A stretch of 64,000 nt of DNA from Candidatus Nanoarchaeia archaeon (GTDB lineage Archaea; Nanobdellota; Nanobdellia; SCGC-AAA011-G17; GW2011-AR17): NCBI GenBank assembly GCA_028706745.1, contig JAQTVM010000006.1:1-64000 (forward strand). The letters run 5' to 3'. Position 1 is the stretch's first letter. The number at the start of each line of letters is the position of its first letter. The notes under the pieces were generated by a model, which was given only the letters and a program-made list of their open reading frames with translations, did no database searches and was not told the origin of the DNA. This document shows, piece by piece, positions 1-12,117 of this stretch. Both the position numbers and the translations under genes were made by a program.

Positions 1-273
1 TACAACATATTTTCCTTTTGCTGCAGATGTGCCGTCAATAAGCGTGCTTCCAAACCCCCCGTTTTTGCCAATCCTGGAAACAAGCCTTACATTTTGAAAC
101 TTATTTGAAATTGACTCAACTATTTTGTCAGTGCCGTCTCTGCTGTTATTGTCTACAACAACTATTTCAAAGTTGTATTTTAGATTTAGTTTAAGGTAAG
201 AATTAACAGTGCTTTCTATGGCTCCTGCTTCGTTATATGTAGGCATTATAATTGATACATCTGGAAAATCCAT
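1..273 (-). CDS. Family 2 glycosyltransferase, partial at window edge
   Basis: Reverse-strand translation starts MDFPDVSIIMPTYNEAGAIESTVNSYL...FEIVVVDNNSRDGTDKI, typical GT2 N-terminus; runs off the left edge. Confidence 0.85.
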   Translation of the reverse strand, partial: MDFPDVSIIMPTYNEAGAIESTVNSYLKLNLKYNFEIVVVDNNSRDGTDKIVESISNKFQNVRLVSRIGKNGGFGSTLIDGTSAAKGKYVV

Positions 274-335
274 AATATTTTGTAATGTGGGTTGTTTTTA
301 AATCTTATGTATACATATATGGAAATGCGTAAAAT

Positions 336-974
336 TTAATATTTTTCAGCAACAAGAACAATTTCTCGCTTGTTTTTTATCATGCCAAGAAATTTTATGC
401 AGATTAATGCAAGTCTGAAAGGCAGCCTGCGGAATACGGAAAATCCGGATGCGTATTCAAACTGCCTGTGGATCACTTTAAATCCCGCCCTGTCAAGCAG
501 TGTTTCAAGAGAAGCAAAAGTCCATCCATAAAGATGCCCTGCGCTTAAGTCTGAAGGCAGCTTTGTATGCGTCAGATACGGAACGACAAGGACAAGCCTG
601 CCTTCCTTTTTCAGCACTCTTGAAAATTCCTTGAGTGTTTTAAGCGGCTCTTCCAAATGCTCAAGGACATGTAAACACAGGATGCCGTTTAGCGAGCTGC
701 TTTTGATTTCTTTTATACCTGCTTTTGTTTCAATACCTCTATTCTCGCATTCCTTCCTTGCAAACTTGCTGATATCGATCCCAATTGTTTTGTCCTTATG
801 CAAGAATATGTTCTGCCCTATTCCGCTGCCAAACTCTATAAACTTTCCATTTAATCCTTTAAAAAATTCCCAGTAGGTTTTGTTAGCATATTTTGCTCTG
901 AACATATAATACTGCTTATCATTCAGAAGCCGACTGTGGAATGATTCGTGATACTCTTTTTCATATTCAGGCAT
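336..974 (-). CDS. Class I SAM-dependent methyltransferase
   Basis: FIEFGSGIGQNIFL, GIDIS and LCLHVLEHLEEPLKTLKEFSRVLKKEGRLVLVVP motifs. Confidence 0.85.
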   Translation of the reverse strand: MPEYEKEYHESFHSRLLNDKQYYMFRAKYANKTYWEFFKGLNGKFIEFGSGIGQNIFLHKDKTIGIDISKFARKECENRGIETKAGIKEIKSSSLNGILCLHVLEHLEEPLKTLKEFSRVLKKEGRLVLVVPYLTHTKLPSDLSAGHLYGWTFASLETLLDRAGFKVIHRQFEYASGFSVFRRLPFRLALICIKFLGMIKNKREIVLVAEKY

Positions 975-1064
975 AAAATTTAAATGCCCTGTTCTATTTA
1001 AAAGCCTTGCTAATTCCTGCAGTATGGAGAAAGTTTATATATCTCTCGTTCTTGTATCCTCTGA

Positions 1065-2831
1065 ATGGAAGAACAAGTATCTGAGGAAAGCAAGAGCACA
1101 TTCCATGAAATCAGGAAAGACAAAATACTCCTTGTGATATTCATAGCTGTTATCTTATTGGGGATTACAGTCAGATTTATTTACCCTACAGAGCCGGGCT
1201 TGTGGAATGATGATATGAGTACCTTGCCGACGGGATTATTGTGGTTTTATCCGCATGAATATTATCCCGGATTATCAGCTGAAGGTGAGCCTGCCCTTGG
1301 AGCTTTCATGTTTGGGGCAGGATGTATGCTTTCAGGAGAAGATTTTTCTGCTGTAACAAAAATTAAACCAATGTGGTATCCTGATAGGCCCATGCTTTTT
1401 GGAAAAGAGCTTATTAAAGCAGAAGACTATTGCCGTATTTCTAGTTACTTTTTCGGGTTGCTTCTCTTTTTGGCATTAATCCTCCTTTCTCTTTCTTTAT
1501 TAGACCAATATTCCGCTTTATTTAGCATATCTTTTTTTGCTTTTTATTCTCATATATTGCAATTAAGCAGATGGATACATGAGGATATAGTGGAATATAC
1601 GTTTATTGCCTTTGGACTTTTATTTTTATGGAAATTTTTCTCTTCTGAAAAATATGGTGCAAAAGAATTATTCTTATTTATATTCTCAATGATATTTTTT
1701 GCTCTTGCTTTTGGAACAAAGATCCCGGCCGCAGCTTTTTTGCTTTTTGCGATTGCTATGCTTTTAATTAAATACAAACGTGAGGTAGGATATATCCTAA
1801 AAAGGTTAGAAATTTGGTTGGGGTTTAAAATAAGTGATAAATTAAAAGAGACAACAATTAATTTGCGCAGGCTGGCTTTGATGATATTTACGGGCTTAAC
1901 AGTATATATCCTAACCCTCCTTCTCCCTTTTGAATTTAACCTCCGAAATATTTTGCTAGTTATACAAAAATACAGGTCTGTTGATGTTATGCAGGGTTCG
2001 GCATTTGGCAGCCTTTCGTTAAATACTAATTTTTGGGGGGCGATACATAACTTTCTTTTAAGTTTGAACATAATGGACATAATTTTATTGCTAGTTTCTA
2101 TTTTTGTGCTTGTTATGCTGTTCCTTTTGAAAAAAAAAGAAGTCAATGAATGGTTTATTACCTCTCTCGTTGTATTTTTTATTGCTGTCCTTGCTATTTT
2201 TCCTTCTATGGTTTTATTGAGGGTATTTATTGCTTTTTTTTGGGGGATACCTTTGATAATGGGTCTTGTAATATCTAAATCAGCATATTCCCCTCTAAAT
2301 TTGTTAAATTTAAAGGAAAAAACAAAAAGACTCGTTCTAATCTTGATCCTTCTTTCTTATATCTCAGTTGCTTCATACACGGCTTTTTTAAATGCGCCTT
2401 ATTTTGAATACAGAAATCCGCTTATTTGCGATGAGCAAGAATGTTTGATCAGCTATTCGTTTTTTGCGGATTCTCAATTAGGGGTATTTCTACAGGGAAT
2501 TTTAAAAGATAATTCCACTACTTTTGAGAGTTTTGCTGTATATGGCATGGTTTATTATTATATTCGTCCAGAAGAAGGGCAGGAAATGCTTTTTTTGAGG
2601 GAGTCTCTTAGACAGCAGATTGGAAGAATGCCTACTTTAAGAGAAAGGATAATGTATTTTAAGCCCTTAGGCAGAACTATTCAGTATATACCATTTGATC
2701 CTAATAAAGATTATAACGATGAATTTATAATGGAACTAAAGCACAAGTATGTCCCTAATTATAAAGTTATACTAAAACATGGTTTTGAAGCATATTGGAT
2801 ATATGACTTACAAAACCTAACAAAACTCTAA
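1065..2831 (+). CDS. Polytopic membrane glycosyltransferase (GT39/PMT/ArnT-like)
   Basis: 588 aa, many TM segments, N-terminal acidic loop ([12 protein letters not shown]), glycan-cluster context. Confidence 0.6.
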   Translation: MEEQVSEESKSTFHEIRKDKILLVIFIAVILLGITVRFIYPTEPGLWNDDMSTLPTGLLWFYPHEYYPGLSAEGEPALGAFMFGAGCMLSGEDFSAVTKIKPMWYPDRPMLFGKELIKAEDYCRISSYFFGLLLFLALILLSLSLLDQYSALFSISFFAFYSHILQLSRWIHEDIVEYTFIAFGLLFLWKFFSSEKYGAKELFLFIFSMIFFALAFGTKIPAAAFLLFAIAMLLIKYKREVGYILKRLEIWLGFKISDKLKETTINLRRLALMIFTGLTVYILTLLLPFEFNLRNILLVIQKYRSVDVMQGSAFGSLSLNTNFWGAIHNFLLSLNIMDIILLLVSIFVLVMLFLLKKKEVNEWFITSLVVFFIAVLAIFPSMVLLRVFIAFFWGIPLIMGLVISKSAYSPLNLLNLKEKTKRLVLILILLSYISVASYTAFLNAPYFEYRNPLICDEQECLISYSFFADSQLGVFLQGILKDNSTTFESFAVYGMVYYYIRPEEGQEMLFLRESLRQQIGRMPTLRERIMYFKPLGRTIQYIPFDPNKDYNDEFIMELKHKYVPNYKVILKHGFEAYWIYDLQNLTKL

Positions 2832-3820
2832 CCAATATTTATTCCTTGATTATTCAAATCAGCATCCACCATCATGTGAACAAGCTCCTTGAACTTAATC
2901 TGCGGCTCCCATCCCAACACTCGTTTTGCCTTGCTTGCGTCACCGCATAATGCGTCAACTTCAGTGGGTCTGAAATATCTCGGATCTATTTCAACATAAT
3001 TCTGATAATCGCCCAATCCTGCGTGCTTAAAAGCCTCTTCCAAGAATTCTCGCACAGAATGTGTTTCCCCTGTTGCAATGACATAATCATCCGGCTTATC
3101 CTGTTGGAGCATCAACCACATGGCTTTAACATAATCGCCTGAAAATCCCCAGTCCCTTTTTGCATCCAGGTTGCCTAAATAGATTTTATTTATCCTTCCA
3201 GCCTTAATATCGGCTATTCCTTTTGTTATCTTTCTTGTTACAAACGTTTCCCCTCTTCTTGGTGATTCGTGGTTGAATAAAATGCCATTGCAATTAAACA
3301 TGCCATAACCTTCCCTGTAATTCCTTGCTATCCAATAAGCAAATACTTTTGCCGCCGCATACGGGCTTCTTGGGCGAAGCGGAGTATTCTCATTTTGGGG
3401 GGGGGGTGATGCGCCAAACATCTCGCTGCTAGAAGCCTGATAAAATCTTGTTTGCAGGTTTATTTCTTTTATTGCTTCCAATAGCCTTAAAGTGCCCAAT
3501 CCTGTCACTTCTGCAGTATATTCTGGAATGTCAAAGCTTACCCTTACATGGCTTTGCGCACCAAGGTGATAAATTTCGTCAGGATTGACTTGGCGTAAAA
3601 TCTTATTGATTGAACTTCCATCATTTAAATCTCCGTAATGCAGCAGCAAATTTGCAGAAGGCAGATGCGGATCTTTGTAAATATGATCAATTCTGCCGGT
3701 GTTAAATGAGCTGGATCTTCTTATGATTCCGTGCACTTCATATCCTTTGTTTAACAGAAGTTCGGCAAGGTATGAGCCGTCTTGTCCTGTTATGCCTGTA
3801 ATAAGCGCTTTTTTGCCCAT
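2828..3820 (-). CDS. gmd: GDP-mannose 4,6-dehydratase
   Basis: [48 protein letters not shown]... and [25 protein letters not shown]. Confidence 0.93.
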   Translation of the reverse strand: MGKKALITGITGQDGSYLAELLLNKGYEVHGIIRRSSSFNTGRIDHIYKDPHLPSANLLLHYGDLNDGSSINKILRQVNPDEIYHLGAQSHVRVSFDIPEYTAEVTGLGTLRLLEAIKEINLQTRFYQASSSEMFGASPPPQNENTPLRPRSPYAAAKVFAYWIARNYREGYGMFNCNGILFNHESPRRGETFVTRKITKGIADIKAGRINKIYLGNLDAKRDWGFSGDYVKAMWLMLQQDKPDDYVIATGETHSVREFLEEAFKHAGLGDYQNYVEIDPRYFRPTEVDALCGDASKAKRVLGWEPQIKFKELVHMMVDADLNNQGINIG

Positions 3821-3890
3821 ATTCTTTTACTTAATCATCTTGGTTTATATATTTTGTGGAAAGGTTTATATTCTATATATTACAAATTGA

Positions 3891-5510
<1,620 letters not shown>

Positions 5511-5527
<17 letters not shown>

Positions 5528-6191
5528 AAATCCTCAACTGGCAATTCCTCGCCGTGAATTGTTGCCGGATACAACACATGGCGATGATGAAGACCCTTTA
5601 AAATTTTATTATAGTTTCCCTTATAATTATATCTATAAACGAAGGCTGTCTATGCCTTTGTCTTTAATGAATAAGCATTATAACAGCCTGCTTGAGATAG
5701 GATATGGCTCCGGCATATTTTTGCCTTCACTTTCTAAAATCGCCAAAGACATTTATGGGCTGGACATACACCCATTTGAAAATAAAGTTTGTAAGGCAAT
5801 GAAAAATTTAGGGGTTAATGCAAATCTTGTGCGCGGTGATTTATTTAAAATGCCCTATAAAAACAATTCTTTCAATGCAATAGTTTGCATGAGCACTTTA
5901 GAACATATTGAGCCGATAAAACTTAAAAATGCAGTTCAAGAATTTAGCAGGGTTTTAATTAAAGGTGGCGATATTTATCTCGGAGTTCCTGCGAAAAACA
6001 AGATTACAGATATATTCTTTGAAAAATTCTGTAAAGTAAAGTTGGATGCAGGAGATATGCATAAGTCTTCTCCAAAAGATGTAATAACTGCTGTCAAAAC
6101 TAAATTCAAGATTGATAAAATTATTACATTACCTTTAAATATGCCTTTGTCATTATCTTTCTATGTTGTAATAAAAGCTACAAGGCTATAA
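5511..6191 (+). CDS. Class I SAM-dependent methyltransferase
   Basis: LLEIGYGSGIFLPSL, FNAIVCMSTLEHIEPIKLKNAVQEFSRVLIKGGDIYLGVP. Confidence 0.85.
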
Positions 6192-6244
6192 TCTTTTCTT
6201 AAGCATACATAACGTTTTTTAACCCTATTTCCATTAATCATTGC

Positions 6245-7387
6245 ATGAAAATCGGATTTTTGCTTTCATCGTTTTATCCTTCAACAGGCGGCAGGGAAGT
6301 TATTACTTTTAATACAGCGCGCGAGCTTGCAAAAAGGGGGCATGAAATACACGTATTCACTTCTCTAAAAAAGGGGCTTAAGAAAGAGGAGACTGTTGAA
6401 AGGATTCATATTCACAGAAGCAAGACCTGGTTTCAGTACAAATATTATCTCGAATTTAATCCGGGCTGGGTGTGGAATGCGATGAAATACAGGCTTGATG
6501 TGCTTCATATTCAGAGCTTTGGCTTTATCCTGGCTGACAAGATTGTTTTGCTGAAGAAGCTGTTTACAAAGACAAAGCTGGTGAATACGCCGCACGGGCC
6601 TTTCATGGCTCTGGACAAATATCCTCTATGGCAGGCTATTTTGAAAAAAGTTTATACTACTTTAGAATATCCTGTTAACAGGCTTTATGATGCTGTAATA
6701 GAAGTTAATCCCGAACAGTGGAAATGGATGGCAAAAGCAGGCGCAAGAAAAGACAGGATACATCTTATTCCTAATTCCATTCCGGCTGAGATGTTTGCAA
6801 AAGTGGATTCCGGGCTTTTAAAGAAAACATATAATCTTAACGGGAAATTAGTGATAAGCTACGTCGGAAGAATCCAGAAGTACAAGGGGCTTGACCAGGT
6901 TATTTCTATCTTGCCGGACATATTGAAAAAGCATAAGAACGTTGTTTTCCTTGCAATGGGAAAGGATGCAGATGACATGGAAAGGCTGAAAAAACTGGCT
7001 TCTGACTTGAAGGTTAGCGAACACGTGATATTTACCGGTTCTGTAACAGAAGAGGAGAAGATGCAGGGGCTAGATATTTCTAAAATATTCGTGTTTCCTT
7101 CTGAGTGGGAAGCGTTCGGCATTGTTTTGGTTGAGGCAATGGCGCGCGGAAATGCACTTATATCCACAAAAACAGAAGGCGGAAAATATCTTATTAAAGA
7201 AGGCGTTAATGGATACCTGTATGATTATAAGGACACAAAGGCGCTTGAGAAATGCCTTTTGAAGCTTTTGGATGATGAAAAAGAAAGAAATATGATGATA
7301 AGCAATAATATCAAGAAGTCAAGAGCTTTCACTGTTGAGAAAATTACTGATGAGCTTGAGAAGCTGTATAAATCTTTGCTGAAGTAA
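6245..7387 (+). CDS. Family 4 glycosyltransferase
   Basis: MKIGFLLSSFYPSTGGREVI...VISYVGRIQKYKGLDQVI...ISKIFVFPSEWEAFGIVLVEAMARG. Confidence 0.93.
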   Translation: MKIGFLLSSFYPSTGGREVITFNTARELAKRGHEIHVFTSLKKGLKKEETVERIHIHRSKTWFQYKYYLEFNPGWVWNAMKYRLDVLHIQSFGFILADKIVLLKKLFTKTKLVNTPHGPFMALDKYPLWQAILKKVYTTLEYPVNRLYDAVIEVNPEQWKWMAKAGARKDRIHLIPNSIPAEMFAKVDSGLLKKTYNLNGKLVISYVGRIQKYKGLDQVISILPDILKKHKNVVFLAMGKDADDMERLKKLASDLKVSEHVIFTGSVTEEEKMQGLDISKIFVFPSEWEAFGIVLVEAMARGNALISTKTEGGKYLIKEGVNGYLYDYKDTKALEKCLLKLLDDEKERNMMISNNIKKSRAFTVEKITDELEKLYKSLLK

Positions 7388-7399
7388 AGGCAGCCGCAC

Positions 7400-8104
7400 T
7401 TAGCTATTTTTTATCTTTTCTTCAACCTGTTTCATCCTGTCGAATGTTCCCATGTCTTTCAGGAATTCCTCAGTATGATATCCGTATACTTTTTCTTTAA
7501 TATCGACAATCTTCGGCAAAAGCTCTTTTTCCATTGAGTATTTGCCTTCCGGGATGAAATCCATAATCCTTGGGCTGAAAACATGCATTCCTGAGTTTCC
7601 AAGCTCTGTTGGCGGAACTTCTGTGTGAGGTTTTTTCCAAAATTTTACAACCCTGCCTGTTTTGTCTGTTTCAATCAAGTCGCTGTCTTCTGGATGCGAT
7701 GACTTATGTATAACCAGTGTGCAAAGCGCATTGTTCTTTAAATGGAACTCAATAAGCTGTTTTGCGTTGATTTGGCAGATAATGTCTGCGTGAAGCATTA
7801 TGAAGTCATCGTTGCCTATAAGCTCTTTAGCGTGCCTTAAAGGGCCTGCTGTGCCTAACGACTCTTTTTCTATTGAATATTTGATATTTACACCAAACTT
7901 TTCGCCATTTCCAAAGTGTTCCTCAATTACGTGAGCAAGATAGCCCGAGCAGATGATTATGTCCTTAAGCCCTTGTTTCTTTGCCCATTCAATAGTATGC
8001 TCCAGAACAGGCTTGCCATCCAATGGAAGCATCGGCTTTGGAACTTCTTTTGTAAGAGGATAAAGCCTTTCGCCTTTCCCGCCTGCCATAAGAACTAGCT
8101 TCAT
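7400..8104 (-). CDS. Sugar-1-phosphate nucleotidyltransferase; HddC-like candidate
   Basis: MKLVLMAGGKGERLYPLTKEVPKPMLPLDGKPVLEHTIEWAKKQG; adjacent to gmhA and gmhB. Confidence 0.85.
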   Translation of the reverse strand: MKLVLMAGGKGERLYPLTKEVPKPMLPLDGKPVLEHTIEWAKKQGLKDIIICSGYLAHVIEEHFGNGEKFGVNIKYSIEKESLGTAGPLRHAKELIGNDDFIMLHADIICQINAKQLIEFHLKNNALCTLVIHKSSHPEDSDLIETDKTGRVVKFWKKPHTEVPPTELGNSGMHVFSPRIMDFIPEGKYSMEKELLPKIVDIKEKVYGYHTEEFLKDMGTFDRMKQVEEKIKNS

Positions 8105-8682
8105 TTTCTGCCGTAAAGTTCCTTTTCAATAACCTCGCACATTATATGCCCGACTGTAATATGCATCTCCTGAATTCTTGCGCAGATGTCAGAAGGCACT
8201 TTTAACACAAAATCATTTCCCATTTCATCCATCTTGCCGCCTTTCGAGCCTGTCCAGGCAATTGCCTTTGCGCCTTTTTCCTTTGCAGATTCCAGCGCTT
8301 TAATCACATTGGCGGAATTGCCTGAAGTTGAAATGCCTATTACAACGTCATTTTCTGCAACCATGTCGTGTACCTGCCTTGAAAACAGGTGCTCATAGCC
8401 CATGTCATTGCCTATTGCTGTAAGAATTGAGGTGTTTACTGTCAATGCAATTGCAGGAATGCTCGGCCTTTCATTCTTCCTGTCCAGAAGGCAGACAAGC
8501 TCGGCTGCAATATGCTGGGCGTCTGCTGCAGAGCCGCCATTTCCTAAAATTACCATCTTTCCCTTATTCTTGTAGCAATTAACTATAATCTTGCACATCT
8601 GCTCTATCTCTTTTGACATGCCTTCAAGCTTCTGCTTTGCTTCAACAGATTCTTTTAAGCTTTTTTTGATTATGGTTTCCAT
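8101..8682 (-). CDS. gmhA: Phosphoheptose isomerase (SIS domain)
   Basis: VILGNGGSAADAQHIAAELV...PAIALTVNTSILTAIGNDMGYEHLFSRQV...ISTSGNSANVIKAL. Confidence 0.93.
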   Translation of the reverse strand: METIIKKSLKESVEAKQKLEGMSKEIEQMCKIIVNCYKNKGKMVILGNGGSAADAQHIAAELVCLLDRKNERPSIPAIALTVNTSILTAIGNDMGYEHLFSRQVHDMVAENDVVIGISTSGNSANVIKALESAKEKGAKAIAWTGSKGGKMDEMGNDFVLKVPSDICARIQEMHITVGHIMCEVIEKELYGRK

Positions 8683-8686
8683 TTTA

Positions 8687-9631
8687 TCACTTTAGCTTTA
8701 TTCTCCAAAATTCAACCATGTCCTTGAGTGTTTTTTCAATTGCCACAGACTGCTTCCAATTTGTGTCATTTTTAAGCTTTGTGGAGTCTCCGAAGATTAT
8801 CGGCTCGTCTGTGGGCCTGACTAACTTTGTATCGATTTCAACTTTTGCCTTGATTCCTGTAATTTTTATGATTTCATCAAGAATATCCTTTATCAGATAT
8901 GCCTTTTCCCCTGATGCATTGTACACTTCACCTGCTTTTCCTTTTTCAGCAAGAAGGCGGAATGCCCTTATTATGTCCCTTACATCAGTTAATGCCCTTC
9001 TTGTGTTAAGGTTTCCAACTTTGAATATGGGCTTCTGCAATCCCATTTCTATCATCACAGCCTGCTTTGTGAAGTCAGAGCAAACATCATTGACTTTTCC
9101 CGGACCTGTTGTGTTGAATATTCTTACTCTTATGCCTTTCATTCCGAAATTCTTGAAATATTGGTATGTGAGGAAGTCCTGCGCAACCTTGCTGACTCCA
9201 TAGGGATGCAATGGAAGCAATGAGTGTTCCTCTTTTATCGGCACTTCTTCAGGATTTACAAAGCCGTATTCTGCTGAAGAGCACGCCACTATGACAACAG
9301 GATTCATCTTAAGCTCTTTAAGGGATTCGAATAAATTTATTGTGCCTTCCACATTCGCCTGGATTGTGTAGTTTGGCTTTTCCCAAGATACTGTCGGATA
9401 GCTTTGCGCAGCAAGATGGTAGACAACGTCCGGCTTGAATTCCTTAAGCATATTCTTGAATTTTTCCTTGTCCCGCACGTCAAGCTCTTCTGCTTTTCCT
9501 TTTTTCTTTAATTCATTGATGTCGGATATTGGCTCGTAATATGTTGAGAAGACTGTATCGCCTTTTTCGTGCAGGTAATTTGCCAAATGGGGGCCCATGA
9601 ATCCGCCTGCTCCTGTAATGAAAGCTCTCAT
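8687..9631 (-). CDS. NAD-dependent epimerase/dehydratase (GDP-6-deoxy-sugar 4-reductase/4,6-dehydratase-like)
   Basis: MRAFITGAGGFMGPHLANYLHEKGD, YHLAAQSYPTVSWEKPNYTIQANVEGTINLFE, HPYGVSK. Confidence 0.85.
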   Translation of the reverse strand: MRAFITGAGGFMGPHLANYLHEKGDTVFSTYYEPISDINELKKKGKAEELDVRDKEKFKNMLKEFKPDVVYHLAAQSYPTVSWEKPNYTIQANVEGTINLFESLKELKMNPVVIVACSSAEYGFVNPEEVPIKEEHSLLPLHPYGVSKVAQDFLTYQYFKNFGMKGIRVRIFNTTGPGKVNDVCSDFTKQAVMIEMGLQKPIFKVGNLNTRRALTDVRDIIRAFRLLAEKGKAGEVYNASGEKAYLIKDILDEIIKITGIKAKVEIDTKLVRPTDEPIIFGDSTKLKNDTNWKQSVAIEKTLKDMVEFWRIKLK

Positions 9632-10191
9632 TGTTTGTCTCCAATCATAATAGATGCTGCTTCATATAAATCTTTTACTGTATAATCAGGAGTTGCGTCC
9701 TTGAATCCGTCATCACCGCCATAACCTGTCTGCACTAAAATTGTTTTTGTGCCTGCAAGGAAGCCTGACTTTATGTCGCCTGTCTTGTCTCCTATTGTAA
9801 AGCTTTGCTTTAAGTCAATTCCGTGCTCTTTTGCAGCTTTCAGTATCATTCCCGGCTTTGGTTTTCTGCATTCGCATTCAATTTTGTAATCTCCAATGCC
9901 GTGAATAGGATGGTGGAAGCACATGTAAGTTGCGTCTATTCTCGCACCTTCATCTGCAAGAAGCTCAAGAACCTTATTGTTTACTGCTTTTGCCTGCTCT
10001 TCAGTGCACATTCCTCTTCCGACTGCGGGCTGGTTTGTGATTATGAATACCTTGTACTCTTTGTTGAGCATTGCAATGGCTTTTGCCGCATTATCCAGAA
10101 TCCTTACTTTATTTGGGTCTGTTATGAAATTTGTTTCTTCAATTATGACTCCGTCCCTGTCCAGAAAGGCGGCTTTGGTTTTGTTTCCCAT
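9628..10191 (-). CDS. gmhB: D-glycero-D-manno-heptose 1,7-bisphosphate phosphatase (HAD)
   Basis: AAFLDRDGVIIEETNFI, FIITNQPAVGRGMCTEEQ, HHP...CECRKPKPGMILKAAKEHGID, SFTIGDKTGDI. Confidence 0.9.
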   Translation of the reverse strand: MGNKTKAAFLDRDGVIIEETNFITDPNKVRILDNAAKAIAMLNKEYKVFIITNQPAVGRGMCTEEQAKAVNNKVLELLADEGARIDATYMCFHHPIHGIGDYKIECECRKPKPGMILKAAKEHGIDLKQSFTIGDKTGDIKSGFLAGTKTILVQTGYGGDDGFKDATPDYTVKDLYEAASIMIGDKQ

Positions 10192-10331
10192 CGAGAGAAA
10201 AAGCTGAAATTATGTTTAAAAACATTATGTAAGCGGAGTTTCATGCATTATTTTTCTGCTTTTTTGTTCTTTGATTCGTAATTAGCAACTTATTTAAACG
10301 CCTCAAAAAACATTTCTTTCGTCAATACAAG

Positions 10332-11360
10332 GTGTTAACTTTGAAAATAATATGCAGGACTCCGGTCAGGATAAACCTCGCGAATGGCGGGGACACTGAT
10401 TATTACCTGAAGGAAATTGGATGGGGCTGTGTTGTAAATGCTACCCTTGCATCGCACTTCTATGAGTTTGCAATCAATGATGATGACAAGGCAACGCTTG
10501 ATGTTGTCGATTATTTTGACTACATAGCAAACCCCAACAGGACTTACAGGCTTGAGTCAAACGTGTCAGAATTGGATTTGCTTAAGACAACAATGAAAGA
10601 GCTTAATGTTGACATAAAGAATTCTTTTGCATTGAGGACAAATGTGCCTATGCAGTCTGGTTTGGGCGGCTCTTCTGCATTGAATATTGCCATGATATCT
10701 GCATTATTGCACCAGAAAGGCGAAGAGATAATTCCCCATAAGATTGCTGCATTGTCATATGATATTGAAAGGAAAAAAATGAATGTTCCCGGCGGATACC
10801 AGGACCAGTATGCTTCTGCCTATGGCTCCGGATTTAATTACATGGAGTTTCGCGATAATGGGGCTACTGTAAGCAACATGGGGCTTAATGAAGATGTCCT
10901 TGAAAAGCTGGAGAAGAATTTACTTCTTTTTTACATTGCAAAAAGAAAGTTTTCAGGAAGCAAGATGCACGATTTGCAAAAAGAGTCTGCTGAGAAAGAC
11001 CCTGAAAAAGTTAAACAGCTTTTGCTTGAGAAAAGGGAGAATGCTCTTGCAATAAAGGGGGCGTTATTGTCCGGCAATCTGGATGAGTTTGGGAAATTGC
11101 TGCTTAAAGAAGGGCAGATAAAGACAAGGCTTTCAGGCAGTGGAAATGAATTCTTTGAAGGCATTATGGCTCTTGCTCTTGAGAATGGCGCTCTTGGCGG
11201 AAAGATTTCAGGAGCAGGAAGCGGAGGATGCATGTTCTTCTATGTTCCTGACGAGAAAATTGAAGGATTCAGGAATGCGATTGCCTCAACAGGCGCTGTT
11301 GAGATGAATTACAGGTTTCAGAGAAGCTATGAGCATGGGATTTTTTTGAAGACGCTGTAG
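10332..11360 (+). CDS. hddA: GHMP kinase, D-glycero-D-manno-heptose-7-phosphate kinase-like
   Basis: ICRTPVRINLANGGDTDYYLKEIGWGCVVNATL, VPMQSGLGGSSALNIAMI, GKISGAGSGGCMFFYVP; real start may be TTG at 10341. Confidence 0.82.
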   Translation: MLTLKIICRTPVRINLANGGDTDYYLKEIGWGCVVNATLASHFYEFAINDDDKATLDVVDYFDYIANPNRTYRLESNVSELDLLKTTMKELNVDIKNSFALRTNVPMQSGLGGSSALNIAMISALLHQKGEEIIPHKIAALSYDIERKKMNVPGGYQDQYASAYGSGFNYMEFRDNGATVSNMGLNEDVLEKLEKNLLLFYIAKRKFSGSKMHDLQKESAEKDPEKVKQLLLEKRENALAIKGALLSGNLDEFGKLLLKEGQIKTRLSGSGNEFFEGIMALALENGALGGKISGAGSGGCMFFYVPDEKIEGFRNAIASTGAVEMNYRFQRSYEHGIFLKTL

Positions 11361-11402
11361 TTCGCAAGGTTTATAAACGTTAATTTTTGATTTTCAGGCA
11401 AC

Positions 11403-12116
11403 ATGATACAGCTCGGCACTCTCGGAAATTTCTTTCATGCAATATGGCTTGACAGGATTTGGGGAGACTTAAAGTTGGAAAACAAGAATTGTGTTGGAAA
11501 GGACAATGCAATTGCGGTCGGGAAGGATTTGAAGAAAGATTTGGAAACAGCTGTTGCCCTGAATCCTGACATCATTGTTGCTGGAAAGCACGGCTGCAGG
11601 ATTAACTGCAATGAGTGCTGCGACGCGCCTGCGTACAAGAGCAGGATTGTGAGAAGATACTGCGAATACCTGACTGAAGTCGGGAATTACTGCATCGTGA
11701 AGCTTGCGGGACAGAAAGCAGACAATGTCTGCGAAAACTGGTTCTGCGACGAATTCTGCGAAAGTTCAATAGACCATTATTCAGGAGTTTCGCCTGAAGT
11801 GCCTTTGATTCATAATCCTGGAAAATTTTATCTTCAGGAGCAGAAAAGGGAATTTATTCTTATTGCATCTGCCTTGCAGAATGGAATCAGTGTTGAGCAG
11901 GTTCCCCTGCTTGGAGCAAGAGGCAGGGAAGTGGCGCTTTACAAAACAGCGAAAAATGCCTTGCTGAAGACAGCGGAAGGAAAGGCGGCTATGCTTATAG
12001 AATATGACAAATTTGAAGAGGCAGAAGACTTAATGGGAAATAATCTTTATTTTGAAATGCTGAAAGAGTGGGAAGAGATGTATTGCAGAAGGAAAGGAAT
12101 AACAAGGGAAGAATAA
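11403..12116 (+). CDS. Hypothetical cysteine-rich protein
   Basis: ORF with Cys cluster HGCRINCNECCD...CDEFCESS; co-oriented with neighbouring genes. Confidence 0.65.
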   Translation: MIQLGTLGNFFHAIWLDRIWGDLKLENKNCVGKDNAIAVGKDLKKDLETAVALNPDIIVAGKHGCRINCNECCDAPAYKSRIVRRYCEYLTEVGNYCIVKLAGQKADNVCENWFCDEFCESSIDHYSGVSPEVPLIHNPGKFYLQEQKREFILIASALQNGISVEQVPLLGARGREVALYKTAKNALLKTAEGKAAMLIEYDKFEEAEDLMGNNLYFEMLKEWEEMYCRRKGITREE

Positions 12117-12117
12117 A

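Noticed and set aside
1550-2146. 198-aa minus-strand ORF
   Set aside because: Antisense to the 588-aa membrane protein; low-complexity hydrophobic/Lys-rich shadow ORF
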